A model generated the notes under the pieces. That model saw only the letters and a program-made list of their open reading frames with translations, was not told the DNA's origin and searched no databases. From CAIOHW01 sp964432565 (GTDB lineage: Bacteria; Bdellovibrionota; UBA1018), in contig CAYSOA010000011.1 in NCBI GenBank assembly GCA_964432565.1, positions 1 to 64,000 of the forward strand: DNA of 64,000 bases, written 5' to 3'. A program made the translations under genes and the position numbers. Numbering within the stretch: position 1 is the stretch's first letter; the number at the start of each line of letters is the position of its first letter. Shown piece after piece: positions 49,453-56,526 of this stretch.

Positions 49453-52023
49453 ATGCATATGGCATCTCAACATTCCGATAATTCAGCACAATCCCAGTCC
49501 ACCGGGCGCCCCCAGGATGGTCGACATTTTGACCATGGAGCGATTGAGGCGAAGTGGCAGACCCGATGGGAGACCGAGAAGTGCTGGCAAGCGGTCAAGA
49601 ATCCTGAACGAAGCAAATACTATGTGCTCGACATGTTCCCGTATCCCTCGGGCCGCCTTCATATGGGGCACGTGCGCAATTACACTTTGGGCGACGTGAT
49701 CGCCCGCTTCCGGCGCAAGCAGGGCTTCAATGTGCTGCATCCCATGGGATGGGACGCCTTCGGACTTCCCGCCGAAAATGCGGCCATCAAGAACAGGGTC
49801 CACCCCGAAGACTGGACGCTCAACAACATTCAGGGAATGAAGAAGCAGCTCAAGAAGCTGGGACTGGGCTATGACTGGGATCGCGAACTCACGACCTGTC
49901 TGCCGGAGTACTATCGCTGGGAACAGCTGATCTTCACCCAGATGCTGGAAAAGGGCCTGGCCTACAAGAAGGCCTCCACCGTCAATTGGTGTCCAAGCTG
50001 TACGACCGTGCTTGCCAATGAGCAGGTCGAGGACGGCAAATGCTGGCGCTGCGAATCGCTGACGACCACCCGCGAGCTGGAACAGTGGTTTTTGCGAACG
50101 ACCCAGTATGCCGAGGAGCTTCTCGAAGGGCTCGATCATCTACCGGGATGGCCTGAGCGCGTTCGACTGATGCAAAAGCACTGGATCGGACGCAGCGATG
50201 GCGCCGAGATCACGTTTCAGACCGAGTTCGGCGAGTCCATTCAGGTCTTCACCACCCGCCCGGATACCCTTTTCGGAGTCACCTACCTTGCCCTGGCTCC
50301 GGAACACCCGCTGACGCTGAAGGCGTGCGAAGGACGTCCCGAGGAGGCCGCGGTTCGAGAGTTCATCGACCGCTGCCGACGTCAGGACAAGGTGCAGCGG
50401 ACCGCGGAAGACGCTCCCAAGGAGGGCGTCTTTACCGGGGCTCACGTCCTGCATCCGCTGACCGGTGCGCGGATTCCCTTGTACATTGCCAACTTCGTGT
50501 TGCTGGACTACGGCACGGGCGCCCTCATGGCGGTTCCGGCTCACGATACTCGCGATCATGCGTTCGCCAAGAAGTACGGCATCGAAATTCGGCAGGTGAT
50601 TCTCCCTACGAAGGAGGGCGCTCCATCCATCGACGAGGCCGCCTACGTCGAGCCCGGAGTCCTGACCTCCAGTGGGGCCTTCGACGGGTTGGAGTCGGAG
50701 AAGGCCAAGTGGGCGATCACTGACGAACTTGAAAAGCGGGGCGCCGGAAAACGCAGCGTGCAGTTCCGCCTTAGAGACTGGGGTCTGTCGCGACAGCGTT
50801 ACTGGGGCGCTCCCATTCCAGTGATCTATTGTGAGGACTGTGGAGCAGTTCCGGTTCCCGCAGAGGATCTGCCGGTGGTTCTTCCCAAGGACATTGCCTT
50901 TTCGGGGGAGGGCGGATCGCCCTTGGCGCGTCACCCTGACTTTCTGAGGACGACCTGCCCGAAGTGTGGAGATGATTCGGCGAGAAGAGAGACCGACACC
51001 ATGGACACGTTCATGGAGTCGAGCTGGTATTACCTGAGGTACCTCTCTCCAAAGGATGACACGCAGCCCTTCTCAAAAGAAGAGGCCCGGTACTGGCTGG
51101 GCGTCGACCAGTATATCGGCGGGGTCGAGCACGCGACCATGCACCTGCTTTATTTCCGATTCTTTCACAAGGTGCTGCGGGATCTGGGCTATTTGCCCGA
51201 GGGGCTTGATCCCCAGGATCGTGATGAGCCGGTTCGCAAACTGCTCAACCAGGGAATCGTGTACAAGGACGGCGCGAAAATGAGCAAGAGCAAGGGCAAT
51301 GTCGTGGAGCCCGATGCCCTGATCGACAAATATGGCGCCGATACGGCTCGACTCTTTTCGATGTTTGCCGCCCCTCCCGAGAAGGTTCTCGAGTGGATGG
51401 ATCAGGGGGTGGAAGGTTCCTGGCGTTTTCTGTCGCGCGTCTGGCGCATGGTAGACAATCATGAGTCGATCATGCGCGGCGTGTCCCCGTTCTCAGGACC
51501 GCAGACGGCGCTTCGAACGGCGGCTGCCAAGAAGCTGCGAGCGAAGGCCCACTTCACTCTTCAGAAGGTGCTCCAGGATTTTGAGCATGGCTACCACTTC
51601 AATACGGCGATCGCCGCCATCATGGAGCTGGTCAACGAGATCTACCAGTACCCGGTGGACCTCGGCGTAGAAGAGTCCCGAACGGTGCTACGAGAGGCGA
51701 TCGAGATGACCGTTCGGCTGCTGAATCCCTTTGCGCCGCACATCACTGAGGAACTCTGGGAGCGACTGGGCGGCACCACCATGCTTCTTGCTGAACCGTT
51801 TCCGGAGCTGGATGAGACGGCGCTGGTCAAGGACGTGTTGAAGATCGTCATCCAGGTGAATGGCAAGCTTCGTGGAGAGGTGGAGGTCGGAGCAGGCCTT
51901 TCAAAAGAGGAGATTCTTTCCGCTGCCGCCGCCGAACCCCGAATTGTTCCGCATCTCGAGGGACGGGAAGTGCTGAAGAGCATTTTCGTTCCCGGCAAGC
52001 TTGTGAACTTCGTGGTGAAGTGA
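49453..52023 (+). CDS. leuS: Leucyl-tRNA synthetase
   Basis: An 856-residue class I synthetase. It has the HIGH-like H-M-G-H (P-Y-P-S-G-R-L-H-M-G-H-V-R-N-Y), the editing-domain T-R-P-D-T-L-F-G, and K-M-S-K-S-K-G-N near 617. The C-terminal anticodon-binding domain ends in V-N-F-V-V-K. Two start ATGs (49453 and 49459) are possible. It is divergent from the DUF721 gene and followed closely by lptE and holA, a common leuS-lptE-holA order in Gram-negative genomes. Confidence 0.97.
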   Translation: MHMASQHSDNSAQSQSTGRPQDGRHFDHGAIEAKWQTRWETEKCWQAVKNPERSKYYVLDMFPYPSGRLHMGHVRNYTLGDVIARFRRKQGFNVLHPMGWDAFGLPAENAAIKNRVHPEDWTLNNIQGMKKQLKKLGLGYDWDRELTTCLPEYYRWEQLIFTQMLEKGLAYKKASTVNWCPSCTTVLANEQVEDGKCWRCESLTTTRELEQWFLRTTQYAEELLEGLDHLPGWPERVRLMQKHWIGRSDGAEITFQTEFGESIQVFTTRPDTLFGVTYLALAPEHPLTLKACEGRPEEAAVREFIDRCRRQDKVQRTAEDAPKEGVFTGAHVLHPLTGARIPLYIANFVLLDYGTGALMAVPAHDTRDHAFAKKYGIEIRQVILPTKEGAPSIDEAAYVEPGVLTSSGAFDGLESEKAKWAITDELEKRGAGKRSVQFRLRDWGLSRQRYWGAPIPVIYCEDCGAVPVPAEDLPVVLPKDIAFSGEGGSPLARHPDFLRTTCPKCGDDSARRETDTMDTFMESSWYYLRYLSPKDDTQPFSKEEARYWLGVDQYIGGVEHATMHLLYFRFFHKVLRDLGYLPEGLDPQDRDEPVRKLLNQGIVYKDGAKMSKSKGNVVEPDALIDKYGADTARLFSMFAAPPEKVLEWMDQGVEGSWRFLSRVWRMVDNHESIMRGVSPFSGPQTALRTAAAKKLRAKAHFTLQKVLQDFEHGYHFNTAIAAIMELVNEIYQYPVDLGVEESRTVLREAIEMTVRLLNPFAPHITEELWERLGGTTMLLAEPFPELDETALVKDVLKIVIQVNGKLRGEVEVGAGLSKEEILSAAAAEPRIVPHLEGREVLKSIFVPGKLVNFVVK

Positions 52024-52030
52024 GGCCCGG

Positions 52031-52636
52031 ATGCGCTTGAAACGAGTCATGACGGGAGGACTCCTGCTGGTACTGCTCGGGGGAGCGGCCTGCGGTTATG
52101 CCCTGCGAAGCTCGAAAACGCCGTCTCGATTGCAGGCGAAGGGGATCCACCGAATCTATGTCCATCCGATCGAGAACGCGACACTGAGAGCCGGTGTCGA
52201 GAATACGGTGTTCAATGCACTGGTGCGTGCCATCAGCACTGCCCCGGGGATTCGCACGGTGCCGAGTATCGAACTTGCGGATGCCGAGCTGTTCGGTTCG
52301 GTGGGAAGTGTGGAGCGCTCCGTCACCAGCCAGATCAAGGCCACGGATCTCAACCCCAAGGGATTGGGGTCTCCCAATATTCTCGTGGCCACCGAGTACC
52401 AGGCGACGCTGTCCTGTGAGTTTCGGCTCAAGTCCCGCCCGAGGACGGGGGCTGCCTCCGAGCAGATCTGGAGCGGAGCCTTCTCGCGGGCTCGACCTTT
52501 TCCGGGAAACAACCAGCTTTGGACGCTGGGGAGCACCTCCGCTCTGATCAACGAAAGTGAGTTTGATCGCACGATCGGCGACGTGGCCGAGCAGATGTCC
52601 GTGGATGTCCTGCAGTCGCTGCTTGAGGAGATCTGA
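52031..52636 (+). CDS. lptE: LPS-assembly lipoprotein LptE
   Basis: A 201-residue lipoprotein (lipobox G-G-A-A-C, Cys 21). It has the expected LptE-like beginning after Cys, C-G-Y-A-L-R, and the motif I-Y-V-H-P-I-E-N-A-T-L-R. LptE plugs LptD in the outer membrane for LPS export. Position between leuS and holA supports the call. The start follows the leuS stop by 7 bases. Confidence 0.88.
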   Translation: MRLKRVMTGGLLLVLLGGAACGYALRSSKTPSRLQAKGIHRIYVHPIENATLRAGVENTVFNALVRAISTAPGIRTVPSIELADAELFGSVGSVERSVTSQIKATDLNPKGLGSPNILVATEYQATLSCEFRLKSRPRTGAASEQIWSGAFSRARPFPGNNQLWTLGSTSALINESEFDRTIGDVAEQMSVDVLQSLLEEI

Positions 52637-53601
52637 TGAAGCTGAACCCGGGACAGATGCAGCAGGAGCTGAAGCAGCAGAAATTCTGGCCGCTCTACTG
52701 GATCTACGGACCTGAGCGCTATCTCTCGCGTGAACTGGTGAAGTCCCTCAGGAATCAGGTGGTGGGCGGCAATAGCTGGGCCGAAGAGCGACTCGATGGG
52801 GCCGTGACTTCGGCCTCAGAAGTGGTTGCTGCCGCGCAAAGTATTCCCTTTGGCGGTGGAACGCGGTTTCTGGTCGTGCGGGATGCTCACCTCATTCGTG
52901 AGCCGGAGCTGTTTCAGGAGCTTCTGGGGCCCCGGGCCGCGCTTGCCGATCTGCCGTTCGTTTGTGTTTTCGTAGCGAAGGATCTTGACGGACGACGGAA
53001 ATTCTCCAAGGTCCTGGTCGAGCAGGCCGCGGTGGTCGCCTGTGATCCCATTCCCGAGCTCGAACGTGAGCAGTGGATTCATCGGCTGGCAGTGGGTTTG
53101 GAGATCGAGCCCTCAGGGATTCCGGTCGAGTTTTTTGCGCGTTCCGAGCCCTGGAGTCTGGAGTGGGTCGAGTCAGAGCTCTTGAAATGGAAGACGGCCG
53201 AGGAGGCGGAGCCCGGCCTGGGGGCTGAGATTCTGGTGGGAGGTCCGGCGGCCGGTGTTTCCTCAGACCGATTCATGGAAGCGTTCCTTGAGCAGCGAAG
53301 TCTTCTCGGTACCCTGCCGTGGGTGGAGAAACTCGGACGTCGTCCCGAGGATGCGCTTCCTCTTCTGGGGCTGCTGACCTGGAACGTCCGGATGCTCGGA
53401 CTTCTGGCGGCGAGGTCGCGTTCGGTGCGCGTGGCTCCCTTCATCGAGGGGAAGCTCCGACGAGCGCTGCGATCCTGGACCCTTGAGGAGTTGAAGGAGC
53501 TTCAGGCAGAGCTCGCCACGCTCGATCACTCCATCAAGCAAACGCCCCAGGAGCCACTGGCTCTCTGGGGCGTTTTGGTTCAACGTTTCTGCCGAAAGTG
53601 A
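52636..53601 (+). CDS. holA: DNA polymerase III subunit delta
   Basis: A 321-residue clamp-loader delta subunit. The N-terminus P-L-Y-W-I-Y-G-P-E-R-Y-L is characteristic; next come F-L-V-V-R-D-A-H and F-V-C-V-F-V-A-K-D-L-D. The C-terminal helical domain has L-L-G-L-L-T-W-N-V-R-M-L. The ATG shares one base with the lptE stop (TGATG). Its last codons lie inside a strong hairpin that seems to be the terminator of the convergent rpsT gene. Confidence 0.93.
   Translation: MKLNPGQMQQELKQQKFWPLYWIYGPERYLSRELVKSLRNQVVGGNSWAEERLDGAVTSASEVVAAAQSIPFGGGTRFLVVRDAHLIREPELFQELLGPRAALADLPFVCVFVAKDLDGRRKFSKVLVEQAAVVACDPIPELEREQWIHRLAVGLEIEPSGIPVEFFARSEPWSLEWVESELLKWKTAEEAEPGLGAEILVGGPAAGVSSDRFMEAFLEQRSLLGTLPWVEKLGRRPEDALPLLGLLTWNVRMLGLLAARSRSVRVAPFIEGKLRRALRSWTLEELKELQAELATLDHSIKQTPQEPLALWGVLVQRFCRK
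53540..53575 (-). terminator. Strong hairpin, probable rpsT terminator inside the holA coding end
   Basis: AAACGCCCCAG and CTGGGGCGTTT form an 11-bp stem, extended inward by AGCC/GGCT around a small bulge. On the rpsT strand it begins 26 bases after the stop codon and is followed by TTTGCTTG, modestly T-rich. On the plus strand it is followed by TTTTGGTT but would cut holA before its stop codon. The hairpin is thus encoded in the last 20 codons of holA. Confidence 0.68.
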
Positions 53602-53898
53602 TTACTTCTTCGAGCTGCCGGTGGTCAGCGCCGCCGGAAGATTTTTCTTCAGGAAGTGGGTCAGGCGGCTGATCTTGCGCGACGCGCGGCCAGCCGGAAT
53701 GGCGCCCTTGGATGCGGCCTTGCTCAGAGCCTTGATGGCCTTGCTGTAGGCTTCCTTCACCTGTGCGGCGTCCTTCGCCTTCATCAGATCGAGCACCTGT
53801 TTGACGGTCGTTCGGGTGCTGCTGCGAATCATGGTGTTGCGGGCCTGGCGCTTCTTGGCCTGACCGGCGCGTTTCGTTGACTTTCTTGTATTTGCCAT
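53602..53898 (-). CDS. rpsT: Ribosomal protein S20
   Basis: A 98-residue basic helical protein: M-A-N-T-R-K-S-T-K-R-A-G-Q-A-K-K-R-Q-A-R at the N-terminus, R-S-S-T-R-T-T-V-K, and A-A-S-K-G-A-I-P-A-G-R-A-S-R-K-I-S-R-L at the C-terminus, all typical of S20. ATG 53898 has AAGGAG about 9 bases upstream. Convergent with holA, whose stop is adjacent. Confidence 0.96.
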   Translation of the reverse strand: MANTRKSTKRAGQAKKRQARNTMIRSSTRTTVKQVLDLMKAKDAAQVKEAYSKAIKALSKAASKGAIPAGRASRKISRLTHFLKKNLPAALTTGSSKK

Positions 53899-53947
53899 TT
53901 TTGAGACTCCTTGAATCACCGGCGGTTTAGACCCCGGTTCGCTCAGT

Positions 53948-53976
53948 CGGATATCCGAAAATCATTGGCTTTTCAA
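53948..53976 (-). promoter_or_regulatory. Putative rpsT promoter
   Basis: On the minus strand: TTGAAA (53976-53971), 17-base spacer, TATCCG (53953-53948), about 50 bases before the rpsT ATG. Good spacing and a good -35. It lies just beyond the end of the queuosine-transporter gene. Confidence 0.52.
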
Positions 53977-53998
53977 GCGGGCTCGGTACGGGAGGGGG

Positions 53999-54676
53999 TC
54001 AGGTCTCGAGCGAAAAGGGGGTGAAGGCGGTCTTTCGGTCGAAATAATCCTCGTTTTCGGCCTTCTTCAGGAACTGAACGATTCGGTAGGTCAAGGGAGT
54101 GTTGACCACCTCCCAGAGTACCTTCATCAGATAGTTGGCAAAGAGCACCTGGAGGATCGTGCCATTATCCCAGAGCCCGTAAAAGGCCAGCGGGTAGAAG
54201 ATCAGGGAGTCGGCCAGTTCGCCCACGACTGTCGAGCCGATGGTTCGGCTCCAGAGATGACGTCCGTCCGTCCAGACCTTCATTTTTGCCAGCGTGTAGG
54301 AGTTGCAGAACTCCCCGCAGAAAAAAGCGATGAGCGACGCCAGTGCGATGCGTGGCGTGCCTCCGAGAATGGCCTCGAGTGCGGCCTGATGAGGGTAGCT
54401 GGTAGCGGCGGGAAGGCTGACGACCACGGAGGCCATGAGCGAGGCAAAGGCCATCGCCCCAAAGCCCGCCCAGACCACCTTGCGGGCCCTGGCATACCCG
54501 TAGACCTCGGTGAGAATGTCTCCAAAGATGTAGCTGATCGGAAAAAAGAAAACGCCCGCACCGAAGGTAAAGCCCTGGATCGTGGTGACCTTCGAGGCCC
54601 CGATCAGGTTGGAGCAGAGCAGAACGGTCACGAAGGCTGCCATCACCAGATCGTAGTACTTGTAGGTGCGTTTCAT
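53999..54676 (-). CDS. yhhQ: Queuosine precursor transporter (YhhQ/QueT-like)
   Basis: A 225-residue protein with about 6 membrane helices. Family features: I-F-G-D-I-L-T-E-V-Y-G-Y-A-R-A-R near 52-67, F-C-G-E-F, and V-V-G-E-L-A-D-S-L-I-F-Y-P-L-A-F. These fit the VUT/YhhQ family that imports 7-deazaguanine precursors for tRNA modification. Start ATG at 54676, divergent from the small unknown gene at 54686. Confidence 0.9.
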   Translation of the reverse strand: MKRTYKYYDLVMAAFVTVLLCSNLIGASKVTTIQGFTFGAGVFFFPISYIFGDILTEVYGYARARKVVWAGFGAMAFASLMASVVVSLPAATSYPHQAALEAILGGTPRIALASLIAFFCGEFCNSYTLAKMKVWTDGRHLWSRTIGSTVVGELADSLIFYPLAFYGLWDNGTILQVLFANYLMKVLWEVVNTPLTYRIVQFLKKAENEDYFDRKTAFTPFSLET

Positions 54677-54685
54677 CGTGCAGAC

Positions 54686-55087
54686 ATGGTATCTGGGGGT
54701 GTGCCCCTGCTCAATTGGAAATCCGAACAGTTTCGGCTTACTGGCGAAATCAAGGAGGCTTCACCGCGAGTCGAGGTCGAACTTGAGGAGTCCTGCTGGC
54801 AGGAGGTCGAGTCCTGGATCCGTGCGGGCACTCAGGGTGAGCTGCATCTGGAGCTGGGAGAGTCCCTCGGAATCTTCTTGAAGGTTCTGCCTCAGGCCCG
54901 CGAAGTCCGGCTGCTTCTGGCCCGCCCTGAACCCGAAAGAAGGGTGGCTACGGTGGTGCTCGGTCCGTTCAGTGTCGTCGATCTGGTTGCGTCATTGGAG
55001 CGCCGGTTTGTGGAGTTTCATCGGCTCGGGCGCTTGCACTTTCTTTCAAATTTGGAAATGGTTTGGAAAAATAAGGAGAGAGTATGA
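54686..55087 (+). CDS. Small protein of unknown function
   Basis: A 133-residue protein, acidic in the middle (V-E-V-E-L-E-E-S-C-W), with a beta-rich-looking central part (R-V-A-T-V-V-L-G-P-F-S-V-V-D-L-V) and a helical end. No membrane helix and no recognised domain. ATG 54686 is taken; GTG 54701 is an alternative. Only 9 bases separate it from the divergent yhhQ start, so its promoter must overlap that gene. Its stop overlaps the next ATG by 4 bases (ATGA). Confidence 0.55.
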   Translation: MVSGGVPLLNWKSEQFRLTGEIKEASPRVEVELEESCWQEVESWIRAGTQGELHLELGESLGIFLKVLPQAREVRLLLARPEPERRVATVVLGPFSVVDLVASLERRFVEFHRLGRLHFLSNLEMVWKNKERV

Positions 55088-55308
55088 ACCTGCCCATTAA
55101 GCTTCCCGTCGTCTTTTTGCTTCCCGCTGCCATTGCTCTGCTGGGCGCGGCCGCTTACGGCGGCTTCTTCATCTATGAGATGATGGAGTCCTCGCTTTCA
55201 GCCGGGGGCAGCAAATATGCCGTGAAGCTGCCGGCAACGGCGCCAGTTCAGACGAAGGAAGCCCCTCAGTGCGCTCAAAAGACGGCCAAGTGGTTGGGCT
55301 GTTATTGA
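55084..55308 (+). CDS. Small membrane protein
   Basis: A 74-residue protein with one membrane helix (V-F-L-L-P-A-A-I-A-L-L-G-A-A-A-Y-G-G-F-F, about 9-30) and a short outer tail containing two Cys, the last being the penultimate residue (C-Y end). ATG 55084 has AAGGAGAGAG upstream and overlaps the previous stop, so the two small genes are coupled. Function unknown. It ends 20 bases before the tRNA gene on the other strand. Confidence 0.6.
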   Translation: MNLPIKLPVVFLLPAAIALLGAAAYGGFFIYEMMESSLSAGGSKYAVKLPATAPVQTKEAPQCAQKTAKWLGCY

Positions 55309-55328
55309 CGCGTTTGGAGAGTGAAGGT

Positions 55329-55405
55329 TGGTGGCTGAGGGCAGGATCGAACTGCCGACCTGCGGGTTATGAATCCGCCGCTCTAACCATCTGAGCTACC
55401 CAGCC
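55329..55405 (-). tRNA. tRNA-Met (CAT anticodon), elongator type
   Basis: A 77-nt tRNA including an encoded CCA. Acceptor stem G-G-C-T-G-G-G pairs with C-T-C-A-G-C-C (one G-T wobble), D arm G-C-T-C/G-A-G-C, anticodon arm with loop TTCATAA (anticodon at 55369-55371 on the complement), and T-arm G-G-C-A-G/C-T-G-C-C with loop TTCGATC. CAT may be initiator Met, elongator Met or Ile2. Initiator is excluded by the normal 1-72 pair and lack of the GGG/CCC anticodon stem; the T4-A69 and G5-C68 pairs, rather than C4-G69 and C5-G68, favour elongator Met over Ile2. Note an A31-C39 mismatch closing the anticodon loop. Confidence 0.9.
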
Positions 55406-55415
55406 GGACCTTCCA

Positions 55416-56474
55416 ATGAAAACGAGTGGTCGAGAACCTAATTTAGACCCGGCACCGGGTCAAGCTCCGTCTCAGAAGAATCCGATAAGGGAGTCTCCCG
55501 GGCCAATGGGTGGAGCCCTGATTCGACGGTTGATTCACGATCTGCGTCGATCCGGTCTTTCGCTTCCCCTTTCCGGCTCTCTAGATTCGCAGATCCTCAT
55601 CGCGTGCTCAGGTGGTCTTGACTCGACCGCCCTTGCCGTTCTCATCGCTCGGTACGGCACCCGAGTGGCTCCCGTCAGTAGCCTGGCGCTGCTGCACGTG
55701 GATCATGGGTGGAGGGGGCCAGAAAGTCGGGCGGATGCCCAGCGAGTGGAGCAGCTTGCTCTTCGCCTGGGGGTCCCTTGCCTCGTCGAAACACTTGACC
55801 CTTCAGTCCGACCCGCAGGGTCCTCTTTGGAAGAGTGGGGAAGGCAGGAGAGAAAGCGGATCTATCAGAAGTACGGCGAGCAGGGCTTTCGGATTTTGAC
55901 CGGACATCAGGCAGATGAGCTCTGCGAGACGCTCCTGTGGCGCCTTTTTACAGGTGCCGCCACCACACACGGAGCAGGTATTCTGATCCGCGAAGGGTAC
56001 GAGATTCGTCCGCTGCTTGGCTGCCAGAAGTCCGAGCTGCGAACGTTCCTCGAAGAGGAGGCCGAGGTCTGGAGTGAAGACCCGACCAATCAGGACCCCT
56101 CATTGCTGCGGGGCGGAATGCGTCAATCCCTCGTGCCGGTGCTGACGCGTCTCTTTCCTCGGTGGAAGTCGCATCTTTTGCAGGGCCGTACTGCGGAGGT
56201 TGCCAGCCGTGCTTCTCCTGAAGCCAGCGACTCAGAAACTGAAGTGCTCGACTGGATGAATCAATGGTTCGGACAGGCCGGAGTCCGTACCCGCCGCTCG
56301 CATTGGCAGACCATCCAGAAATGGCTGGGCTGGCTGCGGACTCCTGATCCATCCGTGCCTGCGGACTCGGACCGGACACTTTGCCTGCAGTCGGGCTGGC
56401 GGGTCCGCTTCGAGAGAGCGTGCTCGGACCAGAGTGCTCGTGTGGTCATCGAGCGCGATAGCACAGGGCACTGA
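55416..56474 (+). CDS. tilS: tRNA(Ile)-lysidine synthetase
   Basis: A 352-residue PP-loop ATPase with S-G-G-L-D-S-T at about 66-72 and H-V-D-H-G-W around 97-102. Later motifs include T-G-H-Q-A-D-E-L-C-E-T and W-S-E-D-P-T-N-Q-D-P. It modifies C34 of tRNA-Ile2 (CAU) to lysidine so that it reads AUA. The N-terminal 30 residues are Pro/Ser/Gly-rich and unlike the family, and the gene starts only 10 bases after the tRNA. An internal ATG at 55506 with AAGGGAG upstream may be the true start. The following 46 bases contain a promoter-like and palindromic element before ftsH. Confidence 0.92.
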   Translation: MKTSGREPNLDPAPGQAPSQKNPIRESPGPMGGALIRRLIHDLRRSGLSLPLSGSLDSQILIACSGGLDSTALAVLIARYGTRVAPVSSLALLHVDHGWRGPESRADAQRVEQLALRLGVPCLVETLDPSVRPAGSSLEEWGRQERKRIYQKYGEQGFRILTGHQADELCETLLWRLFTGAATTHGAGILIREGYEIRPLLGCQKSELRTFLEEEAEVWSEDPTNQDPSLLRGGMRQSLVPVLTRLFPRWKSHLLQGRTAEVASRASPEASDSETEVLDWMNQWFGQAGVRTRRSHWQTIQKWLGWLRTPDPSVPADSDRTLCLQSGWRVRFERACSDQSARVVIERDSTGH

Positions 56475-56476
56475 AA

Positions 56477-56508
56477 TTGATGTTTGAGTTTCAAAGTGTT
56501 AACTTTGA
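56477..56508 (+). promoter_or_regulatory. Promoter-like element and palindrome upstream of ftsH
   Basis: TTGATG (56477-56482), 17-base spacer and TAACTT (56500-56505), a moderate sigma70-type match. Overlapping it, TCAAAGT-gtta-ACTTTGA (56491-56508) is a perfect 7-bp inverted repeat, placed as an operator would be. It lies about 20-50 bases before the ftsH ATG. Confidence 0.38.
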
Positions 56509-56526
56509 GAAGAAGGAATATTGCCG

